Part shown: one piece after another, positions 23,843 through 36,701 of the stretch
Layout: each line of letters starts with the position of its first letter
How positions within the stretch are numbered: position 1 is the first letter of the stretch
Assembly: GCA_003160635.1 (NCBI GenBank)
Contig: PMLV01000262.1
Location: 1-43,495, forward strand
Source of the DNA: Acidimicrobiaceae bacterium
Lineage (GTDB): Bacteria; Actinomycetota; Acidimicrobiia; Acidimicrobiales; RAAP-2
DNA: 43,495 bases
Direction of reading: 5' to 3'
The notes under the pieces: model-generated
What the model was told of the DNA's origin: nothing
Database searches by the model: none
What the model saw: the letters and a program-made list of their open reading frames with translations, nothing else
Translations under genes and position numbers: made by a program

Positions 23843-25507
23843 GTGGCATCAGAAGCCCGGACAATTCCCTACGTCGTGCTCGCACCGGAGACGAATGGTT
23901 CGCGCCACGTTGGGTCGGCGTCCTCTCCGGCCGAAGGCGAGCCGGTCCAAAGCCCTTCCGTGCCCGCCGAGAATCTGGGAGCCGTCGGGACGAACGCACT
24001 GCGAACCAGACTGCTTGCCTTCGATCTCGTTGGCTCTGCGATCGCGTGGGTGGGTCTCGGGTTCGCTCTGACATCGGCGGGAGGCTCCATTGAACGGCTC
24101 GTACGGGGTGGGTTCGGCGTTGCAGCGACACTGATTGCGCTGCACGCGGGAGGCCTGTACCGGTCGAGAGTCTGCGTGAAATGGAGTCAAGAGATTCAAA
24201 GGATCGTGCTCGCCTCGATTGTGGGGGGCTTTGCATTCGTCGGGGTCGAATGGTCGTTTCATCGCCCGAGCGTGCAGGTGGTACTTCTGTGCAGCCTGAC
24301 TTGCGTGGGAACCGTGGCCATATTGCGCGGTCACTACCGGAGATGGTTGAGCGTGCAGAGAGCCCGGGGCCTCTACCTGCGCAACGTCATCTTGGTGGGA
24401 GGAAACGACGACTCCACCGAGCTCTGGAAGATGCTCGACTCGGAGCCCGAACTCGGCTACCGAGTTACCGCGATCATCGGTTGTGACGGCGAGGCACGGC
24501 CCTGGGACCACCTGCCGGGCAGCACCGCCATTGCTGATCTCCCGGCTCTGGCAAGAGCGACCGGAGCCAGTGGAGCGCTGATCGCGTCGAACGCCCTGAC
24601 TAGCAAGGATCTGCGGTGCACGATCTCGCTTTGTGGCGCCCTCGGCCTTCACGTTCAGGTGTGGCCGGGCCTGCTTGGAGTGGGGAGCATTCGGCTCCGG
24701 GAAGTTCCGGTGTCAGGTGAGCCCTTCTATTACATAGAGCCTCACCGCACCTACCGTTGGCAGCGATGCACCAAGCGAGCCATCGACATCGCTGGAGCCG
24801 CCGTCGGCCTGCTGGTGATGTTCCCTCTCTGCGCGATTGCCGCGCTGGCCATCAAACTGGAACGGGGTGGCCCGGTCATACACCGTCAACGGCGGATCGG
24901 GCTCAATGGCAATGCATTCGACGTCTACAAGCTGCGAACCATGGCGATCGGGTCCGAGGGAGTGGGAGATGAACTCCAGGCCCTCAACCAGCGGACGGAC
25001 GGACCGCTCTACAAGAACTCCAACGACCCGAGGGTCACCAAGGTGGGCCGGCTGTTGCGACCACTGAGCATGGACGAGCTCCCTCAGCTCTGGAACGTGC
25101 TGCAGGGGTCGATGAGCCTCGTTGGGCCGCGCCCAGCGCTCCCCCACGAGGCGCTCCAGTTCGACGAGGAACTCCAGCGCCGTCATACGATGCGCCCCGG
25201 AATCACCGGCCTCTGGCAATCCCGGGCCCGCGAGAACCCCTCCTTCAATGCCTACCGCCGCTTCGATCTGCACTACGTCGACAACTGGTCGCTCCGGCTC
25301 GATCTCTCGATCCTGATGGTTACGGGGCCGACGGTGGTGGCTCAGGCGGTCAGCGGTCTCCGCAGGTCCCGTGCCGAGTCGAGACATCCTTCGGGGCGCC
25401 ACCGGGACGGAGTGTTTGGGCGGTTCTCGAATTTCCCCAAAATCGGGGATGAAGTCGCTGACGGGCTGAGCGACAATCTGGTTAAGCGGGAGTTGGATCC
25501 CGTTTAA
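23843..25507 (+). CDS. Polyprenyl-phosphate sugar-1-phosphate transferase (initiating exopolysaccharide transferase)
   Basis: Starts assembly of the repeat unit by moving a sugar-1-phosphate from a nucleotide sugar to undecaprenyl phosphate. The 554-residue protein has the WbaP/CpsE plan: an N-terminal block of four to five membrane helices (LLAFDLVGSAIAWVGLGFAL, VVLLCSLTCVGTVAIL), a central Rossmann-like domain (NVILVGGNDDSTELW), and from about residue 310 the catalytic domain. There KRAIDIAGAAVGLLVMFPL is the re-entrant helix, followed by RQRRIGLNGNAFDVYKLRTM, SMDELPQLWNVLQGSMSLVGPRPALPHE and RPGITGLWQ. The GTG start follows a GGGGG run with an 8-base spacer; the frame extends 34 codons upstream without a better site. 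The sugar is not predictable. It is the natural first enzyme for the polysaccharide operon at 3-12 kb. Confidence 0.9.
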   Translation: MASEARTIPYVVLAPETNGSRHVGSASSPAEGEPVQSPSVPAENLGAVGTNALRTRLLAFDLVGSAIAWVGLGFALTSAGGSIERLVRGGFGVAATLIALHAGGLYRSRVCVKWSQEIQRIVLASIVGGFAFVGVEWSFHRPSVQVVLLCSLTCVGTVAILRGHYRRWLSVQRARGLYLRNVILVGGNDDSTELWKMLDSEPELGYRVTAIIGCDGEARPWDHLPGSTAIADLPALARATGASGALIASNALTSKDLRCTISLCGALGLHVQVWPGLLGVGSIRLREVPVSGEPFYYIEPHRTYRWQRCTKRAIDIAGAAVGLLVMFPLCAIAALAIKLERGGPVIHRQRRIGLNGNAFDVYKLRTMAIGSEGVGDELQALNQRTDGPLYKNSNDPRVTKVGRLLRPLSMDELPQLWNVLQGSMSLVGPRPALPHEALQFDEELQRRHTMRPGITGLWQSRARENPSFNAYRRFDLHYVDNWSLRLDLSILMVTGPTVVAQAVSGLRRSRAESRHPSGRHRDGVFGRFSNFPKIGDEVADGLSDNLVKRELDPV

Positions 25508-25585
25508 GGATGGTCGGGGTCCGCGCGTTTGGCTGGGGCGCTTAGTCGGAAGCTGGCTGCCCTTTGCGCGCGCTGAGAGGGACCC

Positions 25586-26236
25586 ATGGCAATATCGGTG
25601 CCAAGCTCGATTGAGGCAGAAGTAGACACCCCAGGGCGGCGCCTGCGGGGCCCAATCCCCTCCGATCTCCGGAACGCAGCCGACGACCAGGGACTCGCCG
25701 TGATCGTCATTGCGGCGGCCGAAGGCGACCAGCGGGCGTGGGAACACCTGACAAGGCGCTTCGGAAACATGGTGCTGGCCATCGCTCGCAGCTGTCGTTT
25801 GGGCGACGCTGACGTCGGCGAAGTATTCCAGACGACGTGGCTACGGCTCGTCGAGAACATCGGCCGGATCGAACAACCCGAGCGAATCGGAGCATGGCTC
25901 GCCACTACGGCTCGTCGTGAGAGCCTTCGCCTCGTTCGCGGGAAGGCTCGCATCGCGTTCGATTCAGACGCGTTTGAGTACCTTCCCGACCTAAAGGCGC
26001 CGAACGTGGACGCCACCCTTCTGTCCGAAGAGCGCTCCGCAGTCGTGCGGGAGGCGTACGCGAAGCTTCCACCCCGATGCCAACGCCTGCTTAGCTTGTT
26101 GGCCTCCAGCGATCCTCCCTCGTATCAAGACGTCTCCAAGATCTTGGACATGCCGATCGGGAGCATTGGGCCGACTCGAGGCCGTTGCCTCGAGCACCTC
26201 CGTCGGATCCTTCTTGAGGTTGCGCCCGAGCTCTAG
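25586..26236 (+). CDS. ECF-type RNA polymerase sigma factor
   Basis: A 216-residue sigma-70 family protein with only regions 2 and 4. Region 2 spans about 45-120 (GDQRAWEHLTRRFGNMVLAIARSC ... VFQTTWLRLVENI...ERIGAWLATTARRESLRLVR); region 4 covers about 155-210 (LPPRCQRLLSLLASSDPPSYQDVSKILDMPIGSIGPTRGRCLEHLRR), the -35-binding helix-turn-helix. The extended N-terminus of about 35 residues is not conserved-looking. GAGAGGG lies 4 bases before the ATG. It follows the sugar transferase by 78 bases on the same strand and may be co-transcribed. No anti-sigma gene follows; instead the tRNA fragments of the inserted segment begin, so a partner may have been lost. A role in controlling the polysaccharide locus is plausible but unshown. 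Confidence 0.87.
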   Translation: MAISVPSSIEAEVDTPGRRLRGPIPSDLRNAADDQGLAVIVIAAAEGDQRAWEHLTRRFGNMVLAIARSCRLGDADVGEVFQTTWLRLVENIGRIEQPERIGAWLATTARRESLRLVRGKARIAFDSDAFEYLPDLKAPNVDATLLSEERSAVVREAYAKLPPRCQRLLSLLASSDPPSYQDVSKILDMPIGSIGPTRGRCLEHLRRILLEVAPEL

Positions 26237-26262
26237 AAGTCGGGCCGGTCTTCGATCGTAAG

Positions 26263-26310
26263 CTGGCAGGGGAGGGCTCGAACCTCCAACCTCCGGATCC
26301 AAAGTCCGTC
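26263..26310 (-). pseudogene. 3' half of a tRNA-Gln (anticodon TTG)
   Basis: On the minus strand the sequence runs from an anticodon arm (CGGA-CTTTGGA-TCCG, anticodon TTG) through a perfect T arm (GGAGG-TTCGAGC-CCTCC) to the 3' acceptor strand CCTGCCA and discriminator G. The matching 5' acceptor strand (TGGCAGG) and D arm are absent from the expected place, so only about 48 bases of the 3' half are present. Tyrosine integrases commonly use this half of a tRNA as attachment site, leaving such a copy at one end of an island. Confidence 0.6.
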
Positions 26311-26723
26311 ATCGCTCACGAGGCTCGATGGGCCTAACGAGTCTGGGCAGGTCAAGCTAGGTGATCCACTCCCCCATCTGTGGTCTAGTTGGGTTCGGAG
26401 GGTGTGGTTAGGCCCAGTCACGTTGACAAATCCGTGGACAAGGGGCAGCCGAAATGCCAGTGCCCGATTGGCGTCTTAACCCGAACTCTTGGGTAGTACG
26501 CAATGGCTGGTGGGTCGGGCCGCTCATTGTCGCAGCGGCCATCGGGCTGGCGGTCACTGTGACCAATACTTCGCCGCCTGCAACGTTGGTCCACGTCGTG
26601 CCCACCTTCGACCATCCGAGCAGCACAAGGCGATCTGTCGCAGCGGTTTGGCGCGTGTATTCCAAAATGGCGAGCACTCATACGAGGCTTAGGCAAGTTC
26701 CGATCGGTTATCAAACGCTGGTT

Positions 26724-26748
26724 CGAGGTTCGAGTCCTCAAGCGCCCA
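26724..26748 (+). pseudogene. T arm and 3' acceptor end of an unidentified tRNA
   Basis: CGAGGTTCGAGTCCTC followed by AAGCGCCCA has the T-loop and 3' acceptor strand of a tRNA (partner would be GGGCGCT), but no fitting anticodon or D arm precedes it. The amino-acid identity cannot be read. Confidence 0.4.
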
Positions 26749-26916
26749 CTCGTTGTCAGAGGGAAGGGCCATCCGGGAGGTCGGTTGGGACGGAACCGGC
26801 ACAGGGCGGGAGCCGTGACGGCTGGGTGGTGGTTGCGAAAGGGCTGGGGGGTGTCGGGACCCGTCGGAGGCGAGCGAACGCGTACTCGTCTGGTCGTTGA
26901 GCAACGACTGTGGCTT

Positions 26917-27627
26917 TCAAGCGCGCTCGTGGCTGAGTGAACACTGGACTGCGGCCGCTGCGACGTAGCCGGCGGTGATCGGTACTGCGGCCACGGTCCA
27001 GCCCAAGGGCGGCGCTGCTCGCTCCTCAGTTCCTAGGTAGTCGGCCGCGAGGTCATGAGTAACCCCTACTCCGATGCCTTTCAGGTAGGCCTCTTTTCGA
27101 GTCCATATGTGCGTGAACACCGAAGCCCGCTTCGATGGCCCTGCAGAGGAAATCTCAATCTGTTCGGCAGGATGCAGCAGAGCACTCACTTCATCGATGG
27201 TCTCGCTTTCCGGTAGCGTCTCGACATCCACGCCCATGGGCGCCGACGCGATCCCGATCAGTACTAATCCGCCGCTGTAGGAGAGGGAGAAATGCAGAGG
27301 GCGGGTAGGCCTGTCCACGGCAGGTCGCCCGTGCGGGCCGCCGCAGTGCAGGCACGGCTCGCGGAAGTACGCGACCGCTTGGGGTGGCACACAGAGGCGC
27401 TCGCTCAGAAGTTGACGAAGCACGAGGTGTGCGGCGACGTAGCGCAGGCGATCATCGGGCTGCACCAGTGTCGCCGCACGGCCGCTCTCCTCAACATCAA
27501 GCAGGGACAGATCGAGCTGCGTCTCGTCCACGTCGGCCACCCACAACGCCCAGAGACCTGACGATCCCTCCCGAAGTTCTCCGGACACAGGCAAGGCTGT
27601 GGCAATAGGTAATGACTCGGAACGCAC
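26917..27627 (-). CDS. 4'-phosphopantetheinyl transferase, Sfp type
   Basis: Moves the phosphopantetheine arm of CoA onto the conserved serine of carrier domains, which the NRPS proteins upstream need. The 236-residue protein shows the family motifs in order: a substrate-domain Arg/Cys region (REPCLHCGGPHGRP), LHFSLSYSGGLVLIG, the magnesium-binding GVDVE, and WTRKEAYLKGIGVG. Spacing and length are those of the two-domain Sfp/EntD type. The GTG start was chosen because GAGGG precedes it by 8 bases and it lies just after the stop of the ectB remnant; a TTG 18 bases earlier is the alternative. It ends the minus-strand NRPS unit. Confidence 0.88.
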   Translation of the reverse strand: MRSESLPIATALPVSGELREGSSGLWALWVADVDETQLDLSLLDVEESGRAATLVQPDDRLRYVAAHLVLRQLLSERLCVPPQAVAYFREPCLHCGGPHGRPAVDRPTRPLHFSLSYSGGLVLIGIASAPMGVDVETLPESETIDEVSALLHPAEQIEISSAGPSKRASVFTHIWTRKEAYLKGIGVGVTHDLAADYLGTEERAAPPLGWTVAAVPITAGYVAAAAVQCSLSHERA

Positions 27628-27638
27628 CAAACCGACCC

Positions 27639-27962
27639 TCAGCAAACAGCGCGTGCGGCGTCAGAAAGGAGCTCCAACCCTTTGTCGAGTTCAGCGTCAG
27701 TGATCGTGAGCGGCGGCAACAACTTGACCACCTCGTTCTTCAGCCCGGCGGTCTCCACCAGGAGCCCGAGCTCCAAGGCGGCGGTGGATACCTTGCCGGC
27801 CAGTTTGCCGTCGTCGAACGCCAGTCCGTGGACCACAATATTGCCGGAGTCGGGGGCGTTCCCGTGAGCTAGGGCACCTGACATGCCGTGGAAGGCGTTG
27901 GTAAGCAAATCACCTCGGTCAATTCGACCAGGGGCGGAGGAGGGGTTCACTCTAGCGCCCAC
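27639..27962 (-). pseudogene. C-terminal remnant of diaminobutyrate-2-oxoglutarate aminotransferase (EctB-like)
   Basis: The last ~60 codons read HGLAFDDGKLAGKVSTAAL, ELGLLVETAG, EVVKLLPPLTITDAELDKGL and a closing helix, which is the C-terminus of class-III aminotransferases of the EctB type. EctB makes L-2,4-diaminobutyrate from aspartate semialdehyde. A complete enzyme is about 420 residues; the PLP-lysine domain is missing and nothing similar lies upstream. The part before the match (MGARVNPSSAPGRIDRG) looks unrelated, so the gene was cut near 27.9 kb. In an NRPS setting an intact copy could have supplied diaminobutyrate as a building block. Confidence 0.65.
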
Positions 27963-28031
27963 TCTCTAACGCCCACCAGTTCAGAGCAGGTATTTGGGTA
28001 GTGGCCTAGTTTGACCTGGCAAAAACCGGGA

Positions 28032-28819
28032 TTAGGGCTGGCACCCAGTCGCGATGACCCCAAACGTGTTCGCCATGTGCATCCGATCGCCCAGCCGCTG
28101 GATGAGCCCGCTCTGATTGGACCAGTAACGAAGGAGGTGTGAATCAGCGAAACGGGACTGGCAGAAGGTCGAGATCGCTTCCTCATCAACTCCGTCTCGC
28201 ATCACGTGGTACTCGACCATGTCTGCAGGATTGTTCTCGTCGAGACCGCCTCGGACTCGACGACGAGCTCGGGTGGCCAAGCCGCGGACAATATTTCCCT
28301 GGTGGGCCCGCCAGAGCGCATAGCCGAAGCTGTCGAGCCGGAGCGTCTTCTGGTCCATCCGGGCATACCAAAGGGGATCCTGCAGACTTACAAGCGAGCC
28401 CCCTGGGGCGAGGAACTTGGTCGCTTGCGTCAGGGACGTCAGGTAGTCGGGGATGTGGTGGAGAACGGACACGCAGAGCACGAGTGAATAGCTGCCCGAG
28501 ATCCCCGCCAGGTCGCCTTCGGGGTCGTAGGAGGCGGCGAATCTCGTGTTCTGACTAAAGCGGCGCTCAAGTCCTGCGATCGACGTTTGTGATATCTCGA
28601 TGGCGTTGACTTCGCAGCCGAAGGCCAAGCAAGTTTCGGTGAACCCGCCATGCCCGGCGCCGAGTTCGAGAACGGTGAGCGGTAGTCCGACCTGCTCCAA
28701 AGCGGTCAACTGCTGTCGGATGGTGGCAACGAGGCGCTCGTAGAGCGGCCAATGGTTCAAGTGCGGGCTACCTTGACGGTAGTCAACGTTGTCGGTGTAG
28801 AACCACTCTTGGAAGTTGC

Positions 28820-28823
<4 letters not shown>
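28032..28823 (-). CDS. Class I SAM-dependent methyltransferase
   Basis: A 263-residue soluble protein with the Rossmann-like SAM fold: motif I VLELGAGHGGFTE (about residue 50), the acidic end of strand 2 in VNAIEISQTS, motif post-I region YSLVLCVSVLHHIPDYL, and LAPGGSLVSLQDPLW. It begins NFQEWFYTDNVDYRQGSPHLNHWPLYERL, reminiscent of small-molecule methyltransferases. The ATG overlaps the NRPS stop by 4 bases (ATGA), so it is almost certainly made with the peptide synthetase and methylates the peptide or a precursor (N-, O- or carboxyl-methylation cannot be told apart). It is downstream of a thioesterase-containing NRPS, so a tailoring step on the released product is possible. Confidence 0.85.
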
Positions 28824-32739
<3,916 letters not shown>

Positions 32740-32743
<4 letters not shown>

Positions 32744-33975
32744 GAGGTGACGACCTGTAGCCCGGTCAGGCCACGCAGGCCCAGGTTGGGCCGCCACTCG
32801 ATGGCCTCGTCGGGTGCAAGCGCAATCTTGGGGAACCGGGCCAGCAGGGTCTCGAAGGCGATCTGGCCCTCCATACGGGCCAGCGGAGCGCCGAAGCAGA
32901 AGTGCGCTGCCCACCCAAACGCGAGGTGCCGGTTGTCCTCGCGGCCGAGATCGAGATGGTCGGGATCGCTGAAACGTTCCGGATCGCGGTTGGCCGCGCC
33001 CATGACCGCTATCACGGCATCACCCTCCGGGATGCGCGTGCCACCAAGGATTGCTCTGGCGGGGGCCAATCGTGCCGTCTGCTGGCTGGGACTCTCGAAG
33101 CGCAGCAACTCTTCAACGGCGTTCACCAACAGGGTCGGGTCCGAGCGGAGCCGCTCCAGCTGGTCGGGTTGTCGCAACAGTGTGAGCACCCCATTGCCGA
33201 TCAGGTTGGTGGTGGTTTCCTGGCCGCCGACCATGGTGATGATGACATTGGCCACGACCTCTTCCTCGCTCAGTCGGTCCCCGTCGACCTCGGCCGTGAC
33301 CAATGCGTTGATCAAGCCCTCGGTCGGATGGGAGGCCTCCCGGATGATGGCCGCGTGGAAGTAGACGACCATCGCCTCGACGCTCTGCAGCGTCTTTTTC
33401 ACCCGGCCGGGATTGTGCTGGAAGTTGCCGAGCATTTCAGCGAAGTCCTGCGACCAACCCTTGAGTAGCTCGTGGTCAGAGACCGGCACCCCGAGCATCT
33501 CGGCGGTGACGATGGCGGGCAGCGGGTTGGCGAGCTCGGCCATCAGGTCAAAGCGTGGCTTGTCGGCCAGGTTGTCAACGAGCGTCCCGGCGATCTGGCG
33601 GATGTGCTCCCGGAGCACTCCGACACGACGGGGGGTGAAGGCCACCGAGGCCAGACGGCGTACCCGTCCGTGCTCGGGCGGATCGAGGAACAGCATCTGC
33701 TTGACCATCACTGCGGCGATCGGGGCGATCTCCCCCATGCCGAGCTCATCTAACCGTTCGGGTGTTGGCGTCCGGTCCGCCTTGAAGTGGTGGAGCACGT
33801 TCACCACGTCCTCATATCGGGTGACCACCCAGGCGTGCAGGTAGGGGTCCCAATGCACGGGATCCTCCTCGCGCAGCTGACGGTACAGCGGGTAAGGATC
33901 CGCCAACACCTCTGGGTCGAGGAGGTGGTAGAGGCTGAGAGGCGGAGACCCCTCTCGCACAGGAGGTGTGGTCAC
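32740..33975 (-). CDS. Cytochrome P450
   Basis: A 411-residue soluble bacterial P450 of the CYP102-independent, ferredoxin-dependent type. Landmarks are LFLDPPEHGRVRRLASVAFTP, the I-helix MVGGQETTTNLI, the K-helix EELLR, AANRDPERFSDPD, and the haem loop FGWAAHFCFGAPLARME with the ligand Cys. The loop usually reads FGxGxHxCxG; here the third conserved Gly is Ala. The GTG start overlaps the A-T gene's stop and its own stop overlaps the next NRPS, so it is locked between the two synthetase genes. P450s placed beside a free-standing A-T didomain (NovI with NovH, NikQ with NikP1) hydroxylate the carrier-bound amino acid at the beta carbon; the same step on leucine is the simplest reading. No ferredoxin gene is in the window. 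Confidence 0.9.
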
Positions 33976-35765
33976 CGGGTGCGGGAGCCGGCCGTGTTGG
34001 CCGCCATTTGGCGTTCCACTCCCGCGGCGATCTCCGCCAAGGTCGGGTGGTCGAACAGGTATCGCAGGGAGATCTCCACGTCGAAGAGGCTCTCCAAACG
34101 GACAATCAGCTGGGCAGCGAGCATCGAGTGGCCGCCCAAGAGAAAGAAGTTCTCGTCGGGCCCGATCTCGCCAACGTCGAGCAGCTCGGACAGCACCGAC
34201 GCGAGTGCGGCCTCGGTTGGAGTTCGAGATCGAGATCGAGATCGATCATCCCCTGGCCTGTCGTCAACCGTCTCGACCGGGGCTGGAAGGGCGGCTCGGT
34301 CGACCTTCCCGTGGGCAGTAAGCGGCAGCTCGTCGAGCCAGAGATACTTGGAGGGCACCAGGTACTCGGGAAGGAAGCCCCGAAGGAACTCGCTGAGTTC
34401 GCGACGGTCGGGGCGCTCTCCCGAAGAGGCGACGACATAGGCCACCAGTTGCCGATCAGAGCTGCCGCTGCCGACACCGACGACCACGCTCGCACATATC
34501 GCCGGGTGGGAGTTCAAGGCTGCAATGACCTCGCCCGGCTCGACTCGAAACCCTCGGACGCTGAGCTGGTCGTCCGAGCGCCCAAGGAAGTCGAACTGGC
34601 CGTCCGGTCGCAAGCGCACGAGGTCGCCGGTTCGATACCGTCGACCCTGCGGGCCGTCCAAGAAGCGCTCGGCCGTGAGCTCGGGCCGGTTCAGGTAACC
34701 GCGCGCGACCGCCACGCCCCCGATCACCAGCTCACCGACCTGGCCCGGCTCGACAGGCCGCAGCCGTTCGTCGACGACCTTCGTCGAAACGCCTCTGATC
34801 GGGGCGCCGATCGATGGCGGACCCTCCCCGTCTGGTGCCACCACGCCGGAGGTCGCGACCACGGTGGTCTCGCTGAGCCCGTAGTTGTTGACCACGGTGA
34901 ACCCGAGGCCCGGCGGCGGTCGACCGATCAACGCGTCGCCACCGGTCAACAGGTATCGAAGGTGACCGACCTCTGGCCACGGCAGGCGGATGATGCTTTC
35001 GGCCACGGCCGTAGGCAGGAAGGTGATGGTGATGCCTTTGGCCACGAGCCAATCCCGAAGGCCCACCGGATCGCCACGCAGATCGTCGGGGACGATATGG
35101 AGCGAGGCACCCGATGCGAGGCACGGCCAGATCTCCCACACCGCGGCATCAAAACCGGGGCTCGCGATCTGGGTACATCGATCGCTGGCATCCATGGCGA
35201 AGACATCCCGGTGCCATTCGACAAGGTTGGCCAGGCTGCCGTGCTCCACCAGCACGCCCTTGGGCCATCCGGTCGAACCCGACGTGTAGATCATGTAAGC
35301 GACATCGGCCTCAGCAGCCGCCGGCGGGTCCTCCCTGGACCCTTCCGGCGAGCCCGGTTTGTGGAGGGACCGCACCGCTGGGGTGAGACCGTCAGCGGAG
35401 CCTTCAACTATCAGCTTCGCCCCGCAGTCGTCCAGCATGAATGCCAGACGGTCACTCGGGTAGGACGGGTCGAGCGCCACGTACGCGCATCCGGCCTTGA
35501 GTATCCCGAGGGCGCCGGCCACCATCGCCCCCGAACGGGGAGCAGCCAGCGCCACGAGGTCACCACGACGCGCGCCGAGAGCAAGCAGCTGGTTGGCGAC
35601 CCCTTCGGCCACGCCATCCAGCTCTGCATAGCTCAGGGCGCCCGCCGGCGATACGACCGCCGGGCGCTCCGGATGCTCCTGGGCGGCCTTCGCGACCAGG
35701 TCTTCAACCTGAGTCGACCTCGTTAAAACCGTGACCGGCCCCTCTGACGGTTGCCCGGGCCCCAT
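33972..35765 (-). CDS. Nonribosomal peptide synthetase, stand-alone A-T didomain, leucine-type code
   Basis: A 597-residue loading protein with adenylation and carrier domains and no condensation domain. The A domain shows LSYAEL, YTSGSTGWPKG, NNYGLSETT, YRTGDLVRLRPDG, SDDQLSVRGFRVEPGE and LTAHGKVDR; the carrier has FFLLGGHSML. The ten specificity residues, read from FDAAVW, TFLPT, LLTGG, NNYG and TTVV plus the final Lys, spell DAWFLGNVVK, a published leucine code. The linker between the domains holds an Arg-Ser repeat (RSRSRSR) coded by three copies of CGAGAT. The ATG used has an AGAGG site 9 bases upstream; the frame opens 20 codons earlier. It is first in the NRPS operon and should load leucine for the P450 that follows. 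Confidence 0.88.
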   Translation of the reverse strand: MGPGQPSEGPVTVLTRSTQVEDLVAKAAQEHPERPAVVSPAGALSYAELDGVAEGVANQLLALGARRGDLVALAAPRSGAMVAGALGILKAGCAYVALDPSYPSDRLAFMLDDCGAKLIVEGSADGLTPAVRSLHKPGSPEGSREDPPAAAEADVAYMIYTSGSTGWPKGVLVEHGSLANLVEWHRDVFAMDASDRCTQIASPGFDAAVWEIWPCLASGASLHIVPDDLRGDPVGLRDWLVAKGITITFLPTAVAESIIRLPWPEVGHLRYLLTGGDALIGRPPPGLGFTVVNNYGLSETTVVATSGVVAPDGEGPPSIGAPIRGVSTKVVDERLRPVEPGQVGELVIGGVAVARGYLNRPELTAERFLDGPQGRRYRTGDLVRLRPDGQFDFLGRSDDQLSVRGFRVEPGEVIAALNSHPAICASVVVGVGSGSSDRQLVAYVVASSGERPDRRELSEFLRGFLPEYLVPSKYLWLDELPLTAHGKVDRAALPAPVETVDDRPGDDRSRSRSRTPTEAALASVLSELLDVGEIGPDENFFLLGGHSMLAAQLIVRLESLFDVEISLRYLFDHPTLAEIAAGVERQMAANTAGSRTR

Positions 35766-36129
35766 ACCCTGCCACCTCTTCCACGGCGTCCGTCCCACAC
35801 GGACGAACGTCACCCAAGAGAGCAACTTTGTGCCGGTCTGATACTGCCGATTTCCACCCGCCGCCTAACCCCAGACCGCTACGGCAACTTCGGGCGGCGC
35901 CGGCTCCGGTTCGAAGGAGTCGAACCAGGCCCTGCGGACGGCGGGGCCTGTTCCATTTGCCGGTGGCGACCGCTCACGACCGGACGGGTAAAGGGCGTCG
36001 CCGCGTGTTCCGGTATCACACGCCACCGGACATCATTGCGCCAAAGAGGTACGGCCCCACGGTTCGGATCCAACCCACTGCACCCCCGGGGCTGAGAGCG
36101 GGCGGAGTCAGCCACCATGAGGCAGCGGG
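35766..36129. other. Intergenic region upstream of the NRPS operon
   Basis: About 360 bases between the first NRPS gene and the IS110 relics. It should contain the operon promoter on the minus strand. No gene, riboswitch or strong repeat is recognisable. Confidence 0.4.
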
Positions 36130-36312
36130 CTGGCAGCCGCCGTCCACGCCGCCCGCCATCCGGTCTACGCCGAGCACTACCAGCGGACCAAGAGTCGTCT
36201 CGGCCGCCAGCGTGGCGCCAAAGTCGCCCGCGTCGAGGTGGCTCTCAAGCTCACCGAGGCCATCTGGCACATGCTCCAGACGGGCTCCCACTTCACACCG
36301 GCAAGGTCCCAC
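36130..36312 (+). pseudogene. C-terminal fragment of an IS110-family transposase
   Basis: About 60 codons read LAAAVHAARHPVYAEHYQRT, KSRLGRQRGAKVARVEVALK and LTEAIWHMLQTGSHFTP, the helical C-terminal end of IS110/IS116/IS902 transposases. The N-terminal DEDD domain and the central part are absent on this strand, so the piece is a relic. Confidence 0.7.
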
Positions 36313-36344
36313 ACGGAATCTGGTCGCACGACGACCCTGGCTGA

Positions 36345-36701
36345 ATTGGACCAGCGGAGCCAGATGACCGGCACCCGGTCTCGCCGTGAGAGCTCGGCCA
36401 GCACTCAGGCATCGATCTTGTCGGTCTTGCACGCCAAGGGGGCTAGGCCCTTCACCTTCTGGGCGTCGGCGATGTCCACGTCCCAGCCGGCGAGCTCGAG
36501 CGTGTCATGAACGAAGCGGGCCCAGGTAATCGACTCGATGACCGCGTGGACGGGGCCGCCATGGGCAGCCAGTTTCCTCACCAGCCCACGAAGGCCTTCT
36601 GCGTCGGGAGGAGCTGCGGTGACAGCGACCCCCTCGCCGCGCTCGTCGAGTGCACAGACATCCAGTCGTTTTCTGCTGAGGTCGAGTCCGAGGTGCGCCA
36701 T
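36345..36701 (-). pseudogene. N-terminal fragment of a second IS110-family transposase, with a nonsense codon
   Basis: Starting at MAHLGLDLSRKRLDVCALDE, this is the RNase-H-like DEDD domain of IS110 transposases: first Asp in GLDLS, Glu in HAVIESITWARFV, and later Asp in KTDKIDA. Directly after KTDKIDA a TGA stands where these proteins have Trp (normally ...DAWVLAELSRRD); the frame then continues with VLAELSRRDRVPVIWL before similarity ends. It faces the other IS110 fragment, so two separate copies were joined tail to tail here. AAGGAGG lies 12 bases before the ATG. Confidence 0.72.

Larger units (their letters stand above)
26237..26916. other. Gene-poor junction with tRNA fragments
   Basis: About 680 bases with two tRNA remnants (listed separately). 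One weak plus-strand frame begins at 26454 after AAGGGG with an 8-base spacer and encodes a single membrane-like segment (GWWVGPLIVAAAIGLAVTVT). It runs on through the second tRNA remnant, so it is probably chance or a relic. No other gene is supported. The region looks like the left edge of an inserted segment. Confidence 0.4.
26741..27964 (+). repeat. Pair of 11-base direct repeats flanking the PPTase/ectB-remnant segment
   Basis: AGCGCCCACTC occurs at 26741-26751, within the tRNA 3'-end remnant, and again at 27954-27964, at the truncation point of the ectB fragment. GGTTC precedes both copies at a similar distance. This suggests that both derive from the same tRNA 3' end, as expected of attachment-site or deletion scars; the short length leaves room for chance. 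Confidence 0.35.

Noticed and set aside
25434-25447. CCCC/GGGG hairpin near the end of the sugar-transferase gene as a terminator
   Set aside because: Only 4 bp, inside the coding region and with no U-tract.
26454-26900. Possible small membrane protein with a good AAGGGG site
   Set aside because: One membrane-like segment only, and the frame runs through a tRNA remnant; kept only as a note in the junction region.
33966-35726. A 586-codon open frame on the plus strand opposite the A-T synthetase gene
   Set aside because: It is the mirror of a gene with all NRPS motifs on the minus strand; its Arg/Gly/His-rich product has no domain and long antisense frames are usual in high-GC coding DNA.
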